NCBI RefSeq assembly: GCF_000422465.1
Contig: NZ_KE383844.1
Coordinates: 309,070 to 373,069, forward strand
DNA: 64,000 bases
Reading direction: 5' to 3'
DNA from: Paenibacillus harenae DSM 16969
Lineage (GTDB): Bacteria > Bacillota > Bacilli > Paenibacillales > Paenibacillaceae
This document shows, piece after piece, positions 26,579 through 34,416 of the stretch. How positions within the stretch are numbered: position 1 is the stretch's first letter; each line of letters opens with the position of its first letter. Under the pieces are notes generated by a model. The model saw only the letters and a list, made by a program, of their open reading frames with translations, did not search any database and had not been told where the DNA came from. A program made the translations under genes and the position numbers.

Positions 26579-26580
26579 AT

Positions 26581-27168
26581 TCATTCCAATACGGACATAT
26601 TGATCTCAATAATCTGGTGAAATTTTTCTCTGTCCGTTATCGTCTTCGTCATAACGCGAAGTCCAATTATTGCATTGTTAAAATAAGGAGACAGCCATTC
26701 TGCGTTGAGCGTCTTGGAAAGTTCTCCTGATTGCTGGCCTTCCACAATAAGGTCGTGTATTAACCGTTCTGCCTTGGACCATCCCATTAGAACATAATCG
26801 ATCGACTCGGAATCATGTTTTGCCAACTCAATCGCGGTATTCACGGCAAAGCAGCCGTCAGGGGTCTCGTCTTTCTGCAGGACTGCCAATTCAAGCATCA
26901 GTCGAATGGCTTCCTTGGCTGAACGGGTATCAGCCATACGTCGCTTCACCGGACGGATAATCGCCTGATCAAACATTTCAATATAGCGTTTCAATGCTTT
27001 GACATACAAGGAATGTTTATCCCCGTAGGTATCATACAGGCTCCCTTTATGAATCCCCAAATGGGAAACCAGATCCTGGATGGATGTCTTCTCATAGCCT
27101 TTTTCCCAAAATAAACACATGGCTTTTATCAGAACGGCATCTTCATCGAATTCCTTTGTCCTGGCCAG
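26581..27168 (-). CDS. TetR-family repressor, likely CTG start
   Basis: The usual ATG-based call (27120) would remove the first helix. In frame upstream, CTG at 27168 sits five bases after GGAGGGAGG and gives the family start (M)ARTKEFDEDAVLIKA. The HTH is GYEKTSIQDLVSHLGIHKGSLYDTYGDK. Two cysteines (in AMCLFWEKG and DGCFAVNT) could sense oxidation. Operators upstream and in the ohr leader suggest it represses itself and ohr. Confidence 0.85.
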   Translation of the reverse strand: MARTKEFDEDAVLIKAMCLFWEKGYEKTSIQDLVSHLGIHKGSLYDTYGDKHSLYVKALKRYIEMFDQAIIRPVKRRMADTRSAKEAIRLMLELAVLQKDETPDGCFAVNTAIELAKHDSESIDYVLMGWSKAERLIHDLIVEGQQSGELSKTLNAEWLSPYFNNAIIGLRVMTKTITDREKFHQIIEINMSVLE

Positions 27169-27199
27169 CTTGTCCTCCCTCCTTCCAAAATAAATTTAG

Positions 27200-27251
27200 C
27201 ATATTAAGAACGGACGGTCAAGAATTATTTTGACCGATCGTTCTTAATATG
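27200..27251. promoter_or_regulatory. Double TetR operator in the tetR promoter region
   Basis: A 52-bp dyad made of two sites (about 27207-27222 and 27230-27245), each a variant of TTGAACGGTCGTTCAA, flanked by CATATTAAG and CTTAATATG. It lies between tetR (minus) and the AraC gene (plus) and may affect both. Confidence 0.75.
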
Positions 27252-27329
27252 TCGAACCTTAGGAATTTCCTGAGTATGGTAAAATAGGATTGCGATGAAA
27301 ATCCAATCTGAGAGTTGAAGGTGATAAGA

Positions 27330-28286
27330 ATGAGTCGAAAGGAATACGTCTCCAGAATCAATAAAGTAATCGATTATATCAATAATAATATTGGCACGGA
27401 ATTGAGTCTCCGTATTCTATCATCCGTTGCAAATTTTTCTCCCTACCATTTTCATAGAATATTCAAAGCAATTATGGGAGAGAATCTATATGATTTTATC
27501 CAGAGGATACGGATTGAGAGGGCTGCAAACTTGCTGCTTTATCAACCGGATATGACGGTAACCGAAATCGCATTGAATTGCGGATTTTCCTCGTCATCGA
27601 TTTTTGCGAGAGCTTTTCGAGCTCATTTTGGCAAGTCAGCAACCTCATATAGGGAATCATTTAGCAAGAATCGCAAAATGAATCGCAAAGATAGTAAAGA
27701 ACAAAATAATCCCGATCTTTATTATAAAGATTATCCAGTAACACCTGGAAAACTTACGGAGAGGGAACTTTTGAGTAAGAATGTAAGGATTAAATCTTCG
27801 CCAACCTACCATGTTGCTTATTATCGCCATCTCGCAGGTTACCAAAAAGGGGTTTACAGCCAAGAAATTTCGGAATCATTCAGGAAGGTCGAAAATTGGG
27901 TCGCTTCTCGCAATTTGTTTTTTTCGGCCACTCTAGGCATGGGAATCACTTATGATAATCCGGACATTACAGCGAGCGATAAGTGTCGGTACGATGCAGC
28001 CTTCACAATACCGAATGATATCACTGAAGCAAGCGGTGAAATTGGTGTCCAGGACATTCAAGGCGGATTGTATGCGGTTTGCAGGATTGAAGTCAGTAAA
28101 GATAATCCGTATGAATTAGCTATCGCGAAGCTGGGGGAGACAGTGGATTATTTATACGGGGAGTGGCTTCCTGATAGCGGTTTCCAGCTTGCTGACAAAC
28201 CTTGCATAGAAATATACTACCGCGGTGACGAGAAACAACAAGAGCAGGTTGTTATCGATTATTGTTTGCCAATAATCTTAAACTAA
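27330..28286 (+). CDS. AraC-family regulator with GyrI-like effector domain
   Basis: The N-terminal AraC HTH pair (residues about 5-105) includes YHFHRIFKAIMGENL and CGFSSSSIFARAFRAHFG. The C-terminal 160 residues form a GyrI/AraE-binding-like domain (YHVAYYRH..., GGLYAVCRIEV), as in SoxS/Rob-like and BltR-type multidrug regulators. The ATG at 27330 has AAGGTGA upstream. It sits 21 bp before the next gene and probably regulates it. The base composition is clearly more AT-rich than the flanking regions. Confidence 0.88.
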   Translation: MSRKEYVSRINKVIDYINNNIGTELSLRILSSVANFSPYHFHRIFKAIMGENLYDFIQRIRIERAANLLLYQPDMTVTEIALNCGFSSSSIFARAFRAHFGKSATSYRESFSKNRKMNRKDSKEQNNPDLYYKDYPVTPGKLTERELLSKNVRIKSSPTYHVAYYRHLAGYQKGVYSQEISESFRKVENWVASRNLFFSATLGMGITYDNPDITASDKCRYDAAFTIPNDITEASGEIGVQDIQGGLYAVCRIEVSKDNPYELAIAKLGETVDYLYGEWLPDSGFQLADKPCIEIYYRGDEKQQEQVVIDYCLPIILN

Positions 28287-28306
28287 CGTTTGCCGGAGGT
28301 TTATTC

Positions 28307-29233
28307 ATGACCCAATATATTGGAAATGGTGCTTATTGTTACGCAAATTCGACTTCAATGCTATTAGCATCTATCGGAGAGAATATTTCCCCTTCAAAAA
28401 TTGAAGTTTTAACCGGCGTAGGACTGGGAGCTATTTGGGTTGATCATCTACCCTATTTCAGTAGTTGGGCTGGAATGCCTGACAAAGGAATTAGTGAGGC
28501 ATTACGAATTCTCGGATTCGAATTTAAGGAGAAATATAGCCAAGATGGCGATGAACTGCCTTTTCAACAATTAGAGCAAGATTTACGAAAGGCGCCCGTC
28601 ATACTCGGACCTCTTGATATGGGTTATTTACAATATAATCCGGATTATAAGAATCTCTTCGGGGTGGATCATTATGTCCTGGCTTACGACATGGATGATG
28701 AGTACATCCATGTTCACGATCCGGCAGGATTTCCATTTGTTTCGCTGTCACACGCTCTTTTTGAAAGGGCTTGGAAAGCGGAAAATGTATTCTATCGTAC
28801 AAATGGTTATCGTTATTGGTCATCTCCGCTACGAACTGCTTTCCCAACAGAAGAAGAGATTTATCACCGGGCATCCACATTTTTCAAATCCATTTACAAA
28901 GAATCACAGGAATATGCGGAGAAGGAAAATAAGCTTTACGGAAAAGAAGCCATCGTTGCTTTAGCCGATAAAATAAATGACGGAAACGCAGCTCCTCATT
29001 TCATTGGGCACTTATCTTATTTTGTTTTCAGCGTGGGTTCAAAACGGTCTGGAGATTTCGCGGATTTTTTCCTTCCCTTCAATAAGAAATTATCTGACCT
29101 AAAACGGAGACAAGCGCATTTATTCGGGAAATGTCAGTTCAACATGGTTAAGAACAACTTTCAAATCGTTTCCGATACTTTAATGGAACTTGCTTCTGTT
29201 GAAAATGAATTTTACGAAGAGCTTCTTAAATAA
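28307..29233 (+). CDS. Papain-like/BtrH-type cysteine enzyme
   Basis: The start at 28307 has GGAGG nine bases upstream. The first residues contain Cys11 in GAYCYANS; His123 (FGVDHYVLAYD) and Asp139 (HVHDPAGF) complete a probable Cys-His-Asp site, as in C39-like and BtrH N-terminal domains. The C-terminal half is helical. BtrH acts as an acyltransferase in butirosin synthesis, while C39 enzymes are peptidases; which activity applies is open. There is no signal peptide. It is likely co-transcribed with the AraC gene. Confidence 0.7.
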   Translation: MTQYIGNGAYCYANSTSMLLASIGENISPSKIEVLTGVGLGAIWVDHLPYFSSWAGMPDKGISEALRILGFEFKEKYSQDGDELPFQQLEQDLRKAPVILGPLDMGYLQYNPDYKNLFGVDHYVLAYDMDDEYIHVHDPAGFPFVSLSHALFERAWKAENVFYRTNGYRYWSSPLRTAFPTEEEIYHRASTFFKSIYKESQEYAEKENKLYGKEAIVALADKINDGNAAPHFIGHLSYFVFSVGSKRSGDFADFFLPFNKKLSDLKRRQAHLFGKCQFNMVKNNFQIVSDTLMELASVENEFYEELLK

Positions 29234-29254
29234 GGGTTCTATTGTGTGATTGTT

Positions 29255-29293
29255 AAATAACCGGGAGAGCAATAGCTTTCCCGGTTATTTTTG
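29255..29293 (+). terminator. Terminator of the AraC/BtrH-like operon
   Basis: AAATAACCGGGA pairs with TCCCGGTTATTT, followed by TTTG. Confidence 0.88.
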
Positions 29294-29330
29294 TTTAGTA
29301 AACGAAGTCGTAACATCTTGGTTTCGTTAT

Positions 29331-29969
29331 TTAGACCGTATGGAGTTTTTCTACAGGGAATCGCAGCACCGTTTTCAACTTTGACGGTTCAGTCTTACGG
29401 GGATCCGACAAATAAATTTCCCGATGAATTTTACTTGAACGAATAAATCCCTGTTCTATACAAAACTCTTCCATTCGGGCAAAGCTTTTCGGTTCATCGT
29501 CAAAACTTCCAATATGCATCATTTGACAACTCAATCCATCTTCGACATGTTCAAACCGAATTTTATCAAGGAACGGATTTGCCCTTTTCCTTTTCGACTG
29601 TTCCAAAAATCGTTGGAAATATTCTTCAGTCAAAAAATCGGGTTGGCGTATCATAATTGTGTATTTAAAATTGCTTTTGTCTGTCGCGGGCTTTGACCGA
29701 TCAAGCAAGTCCCATTCGCCCTCAAGCGGAAAAACCGTATATTCATAGTATCCAGCCGGCACTTTTTCACTTTTGTAAGACATTCTCACTGCATAACTCA
29801 TACTGTACAAAGCTTCTGTTGCCATGGCGAATTCCTCGCCGTTAGGATCCCCGGAACCACTGACCATAAAAAATGGCATTCTCGGCACCGCCACAATTTC
29901 CGGCATCGTTTTCGGCATATAAATCTGCTTATAATCTTTTTTATAATCTACCTTTTTGCCCAAAGCCAT
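29331..29969 (-). CDS. GyrI-like domain protein
   Basis: A stand-alone GyrI-like small-molecule binding protein of about 212 residues, with KDYKQIYMPK, PFFMVSGSGDPNG and YTIMIRQPDFLT. The ATG at 29969 follows AAAGGAGAT closely; a TTG 27 bases further upstream is an alternative start. The function is unknown. Its 5' end abuts a repeat (29981-30015) also found twice near 50-51 kb. AT-rich like its neighbours. Confidence 0.8.
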   Translation of the reverse strand: MALGKKVDYKKDYKQIYMPKTMPEIVAVPRMPFFMVSGSGDPNGEEFAMATEALYSMSYAVRMSYKSEKVPAGYYEYTVFPLEGEWDLLDRSKPATDKSNFKYTIMIRQPDFLTEEYFQRFLEQSKRKRANPFLDKIRFEHVEDGLSCQMMHIGSFDDEPKSFARMEEFCIEQGFIRSSKIHREIYLSDPRKTEPSKLKTVLRFPVEKLHTV

Positions 29970-29980
29970 ATCTCCTTTGT

Positions 29981-30015
29981 TATCAAATATCAACAACGCG
30001 GTTTAACATAGCCTT
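29981..30015 (-). repeat. IS-end-like repeat, copy 1
   Basis: On the minus strand it reads AAAGGCTATGTTAAA followed, after a short variable stretch, by TTGTTGATATTTGA. Copies also lie at 50427-50461 (plus) and 51264-51297 (minus). Confidence 0.5.
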
Positions 30016-30069
30016 TTATAAAATCGTGAAGTCGGACCGGCATCGTTGTTTCTTAATTAATTCAATATT

Positions 30070-30101
30070 AAAAGTAAAACACTGACAACTGTATGTCAGC
30101 G
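30070..30101 (-). terminator. Probable terminator of terC-like gene
   Basis: GCTGACA pairs with TGTCAGT around TACAGT and is followed by GTTTTACTTTT, about 125 bases after the stop. Confidence 0.45.
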
Positions 30102-30226
30102 TAAAAGACCCTAACATAATTATCGTCCGAATGTCCGGTCCATCATAACAGGCTCCCCCACAGATTCCTGGCGGAATGTCCCCTGTGCATACCCTGTTTA
30201 TTTCACTTCTGCTCCGGATGTTGAAC

Positions 30227-31006
30227 CTAGGAATAATCTGCTTTTGAATGTTTTTTGTTAGCGGGCGCAAACCAACCGAGAAGGGCAATCGCAACCAGGA
30301 CGCCATAAAAGATAAGGGTCCAGCCCGTGCTATGCGGAAAATGATGAGCTAACACCCCTATATCTTCATGGGCAAGGGTAATCACAGCAAGCTTCACGCC
30401 GACCCATGCCACGATCGCGTAAGCCGTGGTCTCTAAAGCTGGCCGTTGAGCAAGCAGCTTTACAAACCATGTGGCGGCAAATTTGATCAAGACGAGTCCA
30501 GCGATTCCGCCAAGCACGACAATTATGAATTGTCCTCCGTCCATACCGCCGAAATCACCAAGCGGCGAATCCGGCAGCCCAAGCGCCAGAGCTACTGCGG
30601 CAAGAATAGAATCAATTGCAAAGGCAAGATCGGCGAGAGCAATTTTCCCTACGGTTGGCCAGAAGTCTTTTCCTGCAGCTTCTTTTTTAATATCCTCGCG
30701 ATTATTTCTGTTAGCCTTGCCGAAGCGCGCTTTGATAATATGCTTGAACCCGAGGTACAGAAGATAAGCGGCCCCGATCGCCTGTATTTGCCAGACATTC
30801 GCAATAAAAGAAATCGCAAACAGAGCTGCGAAGCGGAAAACAAAAGCCATTATAATCCCGTAATTGATGGCTTTCTTCTTCTGGTCCTCCGGTAAGTGCT
30901 TCGCGATCACTGCCAGCACAAGGGCATTATCCGCCGATAACAAACCCTCCAATCCGATAAGAATCAGTAATGTCCATGCATACTCCAGCCAAAATGAATC
31001 CAACAT
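30227..31006 (-). CDS. TerC-family membrane protein
   Basis: An integral membrane protein of about 259 residues and seven helices, with the family motifs EGLLSADNALVLAV and DLAFAIDSILA, whose acidic residues are thought to bind metal ions. Bacillus relatives export manganese, often to metalate secreted proteins. The start at 31006 has AAAGGAGAGG upstream. The upstream region lacks the yybP-ykoY riboswitch often found before such genes. Confidence 0.9.
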   Translation of the reverse strand: MLDSFWLEYAWTLLILIGLEGLLSADNALVLAVIAKHLPEDQKKKAINYGIIMAFVFRFAALFAISFIANVWQIQAIGAAYLLYLGFKHIIKARFGKANRNNREDIKKEAAGKDFWPTVGKIALADLAFAIDSILAAVALALGLPDSPLGDFGGMDGGQFIIVVLGGIAGLVLIKFAATWFVKLLAQRPALETTAYAIVAWVGVKLAVITLAHEDIGVLAHHFPHSTGWTLIFYGVLVAIALLGWFAPANKKHSKADYS

Positions 31007-31349
31007 AACCTCTCCTTTCAATGTGTAAATATGGTCCTTTTTTATATAGCATACCCGACAATTTAATGTACCATGTTGACGCCTTCAAAATACTCATTCA
31101 TTATATTCATGCCTTCGAGATTAAAAAAGGCAATTCAATGAAGGGGGAATGAAACTTTTTATGACTTATCGACTTAAACCTTTGAAAGTGGCATTTGACT
31201 TTTTGTCGAGATGCATTTAAAATATTTTCTAATTAAGGTCGATAGATAATCTGTCTGAATTCAATGGGGGCTGCATTAGCATCCGGATAATCGTGAATTG
31301 TCCGTCTGAAAATGCAAAGGTTAACTTGATTTCAAGATTGAATATAAAT

Positions 31350-31388
31350 CGGTATACTTCGTCACAGCTATAGTGATGGGGTATACCG
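31350..31388 (+). promoter_or_regulatory. Dyad upstream of the DUF2294 gene
   Basis: CGGTATAC (31350-31357) and GTATACCG (31381-31388) with inner TCAC/GTGA form a strong inverted repeat that includes a TATACT-like -10. It lies 24 bases before the start codon. It may be an operator or a 5' UTR hairpin. The remainder of 31007-31412 shows nothing recognisable. Confidence 0.55.
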
Positions 31389-31412
31389 TTTTGATTATGG
31401 AGGCAATTCATC

Positions 31413-31781
31413 ATGCCCAAAGGCAGATTGGAAGCAGAAATCAGCAGGGCGCTGACGCAATGGGAGAAGGATTTTCTAGGTCGTGGATCAGTTACCGTAA
31501 AAACGGATATTCTTCGGGATATGATTATTGTAGTTTTGAGAGGGATCTTAACACCTGCGGAATATAAGCTTTCGGGAACAAGCGAAGGATTAATGTCGAT
31601 CAAGAAAATTCGCTCCGATTTGATTGAGACGGGAAGAGAAGAATTAGATCGGATCATTGAGGAGCTGACAGGCGAAGAAGTCCTTGCATTTCATACAGAT
31701 ATCAGCACTAAAACCGGGGAAAGAATTATGGTCTTCAAGCTTTCATCGGATATGGAGAAGAAGTTAATGAATCAGCAATAG
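31413..31781 (+). CDS. DUF2294 (YbcI-like) protein
   Basis: A small cytoplasmic protein of 122 residues, with the family features AEISRALTQWEKDFLGRGS, SVTVKTDILRDMIIVVLRG and a helical C-terminus. In cyanobacteria such proteins are found with bicarbonate transporters, and here an SbtA-type permease follows on the same strand. GGAGG precedes the ATG. A modulator of bicarbonate uptake is a reasonable inference, not shown. Confidence 0.85.
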   Translation: MPKGRLEAEISRALTQWEKDFLGRGSVTVKTDILRDMIIVVLRGILTPAEYKLSGTSEGLMSIKKIRSDLIETGREELDRIIEELTGEEVLAFHTDISTKTGERIMVFKLSSDMEKKLMNQQ

Positions 31782-31799
31782 AAACTTAATAATTGGGAG

Positions 31800-31921
31800 A
31801 TCTTCGAAAGCAATAGGCAGTTGAAGATAAACCGGCCATTGGCATGCTCGGACACGGATGAACAGTGTACATATTCACTGTACATTAAGTGTCGGCAGTA
31901 TGATGATGCGCCGGTTTTTTT
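31800..31921 (+). promoter_or_regulatory. Candidate attenuator between DUF2294 gene and sbtA
   Basis: A first stem ATCTTC/GAAGAT (31800-31828) precedes a nested structure. The outer arm is ACCGG/CCGGT (31831/31915), the middle GGACAC/GTGTC, and the inner ACAGTG/CACTGT around 31862-31880, ending in seven T. The spacer could simply be a terminator of the first gene, but its complexity suggests a conditional read-through into sbtA. It does not match the ydaO, glycine or other switches I know. Confidence 0.5.
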
Positions 31922-31954
31922 ATAAAGAGAAAGAACTTGAGGGAGTGACTCATA

Positions 31955-32977
31955 TTGAGTGATATTATTTTACAAAACTTATTGTCACCTGTAGTCTTGT
32001 TTTTTGCATTGGGTATCCTAGCAGCTATGATGAAGTCCGATCTGAAATTTCCCGCGGCGCTCAGTGATGCGTTAAGCATCTATCTGCTGATTGCTATAGG
32101 TCTTAAGGGAGGGATAGAGCTGTCTCACTACGCTTTAGGCTCTGTGTTAAAACCGATTCTGGGTACCTTGTTTTTGGGCGTATTAATCCCATTCATCGCT
32201 ATGATCATCTTACGATTCATGAAGATGGATCTGAAAAATTCCATAGGGCTGGCGGCGACATACGGTTCAGTAAGTATTGTAACCTACGGGGCTGCTATTT
32301 CCTTTCTTGAGGCATACGGCAAATCGTTTGAAGGCTACATGAATGTCATAGTTGTACTGATGGAAAGTCCGGCGATATTCATTTCTCTGCTGCTATTGAA
32401 ACTCATGGAGAAGAATAAGGAGCTCGCCATGGTTCATGCCCGGCAAAGAATAGGAATTAGAGCAGGTAATTCGTTGCTCCTCGGCGGTTTGTTTTCCAAT
32501 GAAGTCATGAGAGAAAGCTTATTCGGCAAAAGTGTCTTGCTCTTGACAGGAAGCCTGCTGATCGGCTGGATTGCAGGAGAGGGAGCAGTGCCGATTGCTA
32601 AGCCGCTCTTCATGGACCTTTATCAGAGCGTTCTCATTTTGTTCCTGCTTAATATGGGTTTAATCGCGGGTCAGCGCCTTCCCGAGGTGAAGCAGCATGG
32701 CTGGAAAATAATACTCTTCGGCCTTTTCATGCCGGTGCTGTGTGGGTCTTTAGGGGTGTTGGTAGGCAATTATGCAGGCCTTTCAGTGGGCGGCACTGCC
32801 TTAATGGGGACGCTGGCAGGCAGCGCATCCTATATCGCAGCTCCTGCGGCGCTGCGCACTTCTGTGCCGGATGCCAATCCCTCCATTTATTTAGGGCTTT
32901 CCCTAGGCATTACATTCCCCTTTAATCTGATTATCGGTATTCCATTGTACTATGCACTGGCACAAATGGTCCATTAG
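31955..32977 (+). CDS. sbtA: SbtA-type sodium-dependent bicarbonate permease
   Basis: A 340-residue membrane protein with about ten helices and inverted repeat symmetry, including IGLKGGIELSHYALG, AATYGSVSIVTYGAA and TLAGSASYIAAPAA, matching the SbtA (PF05982) family. In cyanobacteria it imports bicarbonate with sodium. The start is TTG with GAGGGAG upstream. No SbtB-like PII protein is adjacent; the upstream DUF2294 protein may take a similar place. Confidence 0.88.
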   Translation: MSDIILQNLLSPVVLFFALGILAAMMKSDLKFPAALSDALSIYLLIAIGLKGGIELSHYALGSVLKPILGTLFLGVLIPFIAMIILRFMKMDLKNSIGLAATYGSVSIVTYGAAISFLEAYGKSFEGYMNVIVVLMESPAIFISLLLLKLMEKNKELAMVHARQRIGIRAGNSLLLGGLFSNEVMRESLFGKSVLLLTGSLLIGWIAGEGAVPIAKPLFMDLYQSVLILFLLNMGLIAGQRLPEVKQHGWKIILFGLFMPVLCGSLGVLVGNYAGLSVGGTALMGTLAGSASYIAAPAALRTSVPDANPSIYLGLSLGITFPFNLIIGIPLYYALAQMVH

Positions 32978-33238
32978 CTCCGAAACACTTTTTCTTATCG
33001 GCGCGCCAGAGAAGCTGGAACTCTGTGTGATCTCACAGAGTCCTGTCCCCCTTGAAGGGAATCCTCGAGACAACCTGCGGTGGTCTTTTTACTCAAGATC
33101 GCCCGTCCCCCTACTGGTTGACTATCTGCTCTCCGCAGGCGCGTATAGCCAATAATTTCGCCTAAATTAGGATAAGGTTCCCCATACCCGAAGTAAATAA
33201 ATGTCATCGGCTCCTAGACAACCGAATCCTTTATATGA
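32978..33238. other. Non-coding region with perfect hairpin, unassigned
   Basis: It contains ACTCTGTG-N6-CACAGAGT at 33020-33041, and a GC-rich stretch of about 190 bases rich in short repeats. No terminator T-run follows the hairpin. A 70-codon minus-strand frame across it has no ribosome binding site. It may be debris of a mobile element. Confidence 0.3.
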
Positions 33239-33244
33239 CATAAT

Positions 33245-33262
33245 AACTTAAACGATTAAGTT
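33245..33262 (+). promoter_or_regulatory. LacI-type operator before lacI gene
   Basis: AACTTAAACGATTAAGTT, nearly palindromic, 70 bases before the regulator. A perfect version occurs before the MFS gene at 34378. Confidence 0.75.
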
Positions 33263-33331
33263 AAAATAAGTGGCCGTTTTTCAAGCAATCTAAGTTCAAT
33301 GGCGCAGCAGCCGGGAAAGGGAACGTTCTTT

Positions 33332-34255
33332 ATGAAAAAAGCTACGCTGAAGGATATCGCCAAAGCCGCCGGGGTATCCGTCGCGACCGTGAGCTATGTG
33401 CTCAACAACGCGCCGAACCAGACAATACCGGACGAAACGAGATGCAGGGTGCTTGATGCCGCCAAGCAGCTCAACTACGTGCCGAACTTGACTGCCAGGT
33501 CGCTTGTGATGCAGAAATCCGGCCTTATCGGCATCCTGATCAACCGTCCCGAATCGGATGGTTCATGGAGCCGGCTCCGCCACGCGCATTTTGTTGACGG
33601 ATTGGAGCGGCTGCTGACGGAGCGCGGCTACCACGTCATATTGTCCGGCCTCGATGCGGCCAACCCGAAGCTCGATATTATTTCGGAGCGAAAGCTGGAT
33701 GGCGTGTTCGTCGTCGACGCGAAGAAAGAAAGCTTCCACCTGATCTCGAGCCGCTTCTCGGAAGGCGTGCCGCTTATTGCGGTTGACAGCGTCATCGATG
33801 ACCCCCTGTTCTATAAGCTGAACTATGATTACGAGGATGCCTTCACGAAGCTGGGTGCCTCCGTCAATCTCGAACAGAGCTACCTTATCGCGGAAGATTT
33901 CAACAACGCCGAGCTGGCGGCGTCGATTACGCGAAGCTCTGGCATTCCGGCCGATCGGACTCATGTGATGAAGAACGAGGAACGGCTTAGGCAATTCCTT
34001 GCAATCAACACGAACCGAACCGGAATTGTGCTCAATGAATTCACTTCCGCCATTGCCGCCCAGCATGTCGATCCCGCCAAACTAGCCGTGATCTGCACGG
34101 CAGGCTGCCCCGATATCGTACCGCATGCCGCTTCCCGCATTGCGTTCGGCAGCCGGAAGCCGGAAGCGGCATTCGAACTCATGCTTCAGCTTCTGGACGA
34201 TCCGGGGAGCGGCCCGAAACAAAAATATATTCAGATTAAAGCCGTTAATGGTTAA
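33332..34255 (+). CDS. LacI-family repressor
   Basis: The HTH starts MKKATLKDIAKAAGVSVATVSYVLNN, and the hinge and periplasmic-binding-like domain follow (about 307 residues). ATG 33332 is used as it opens the conserved HTH. The effector domain looks divergent, so the ligand is unknown. Matching ACTTAAACG operators before it and before the MFS transporter mark the two as one regulon. Confidence 0.9.
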   Translation: MKKATLKDIAKAAGVSVATVSYVLNNAPNQTIPDETRCRVLDAAKQLNYVPNLTARSLVMQKSGLIGILINRPESDGSWSRLRHAHFVDGLERLLTERGYHVILSGLDAANPKLDIISERKLDGVFVVDAKKESFHLISSRFSEGVPLIAVDSVIDDPLFYKLNYDYEDAFTKLGASVNLEQSYLIAEDFNNAELAASITRSSGIPADRTHVMKNEERLRQFLAINTNRTGIVLNEFTSAIAAQHVDPAKLAVICTAGCPDIVPHAASRIAFGSRKPEAAFELMLQLLDDPGSGPKQKYIQIKAVNG

Positions 34256-34377
34256 TGGCACGCAGTATCTTTAGGTCAGCACCAGCCCCCTGTGCTTCGC
34301 TGTAATGATTCGCCGTTAGCAGCAGGCAGATCGAACGATAGATGAACCATAAATCAGGTTCATCTCTTTCTTAAATG

Positions 34378-34393
34378 ACTTAAACGTTTAAGT
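34378..34393 (+). promoter_or_regulatory. LacI-type operator before MFS gene
   Basis: ACTTAAACGTTTAAGT, a perfect 16-bp palindrome, 23 bases before the MFS start codon. Confidence 0.85.
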
Positions 34394-34416
34394 TTATTGT
34401 AAATGGAGGAATCGCA

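Noticed and set aside
31007..31230. yybP-ykoY manganese riboswitch before the TerC gene
   Set aside because: The expected conserved sequences and long base stem are not seen.
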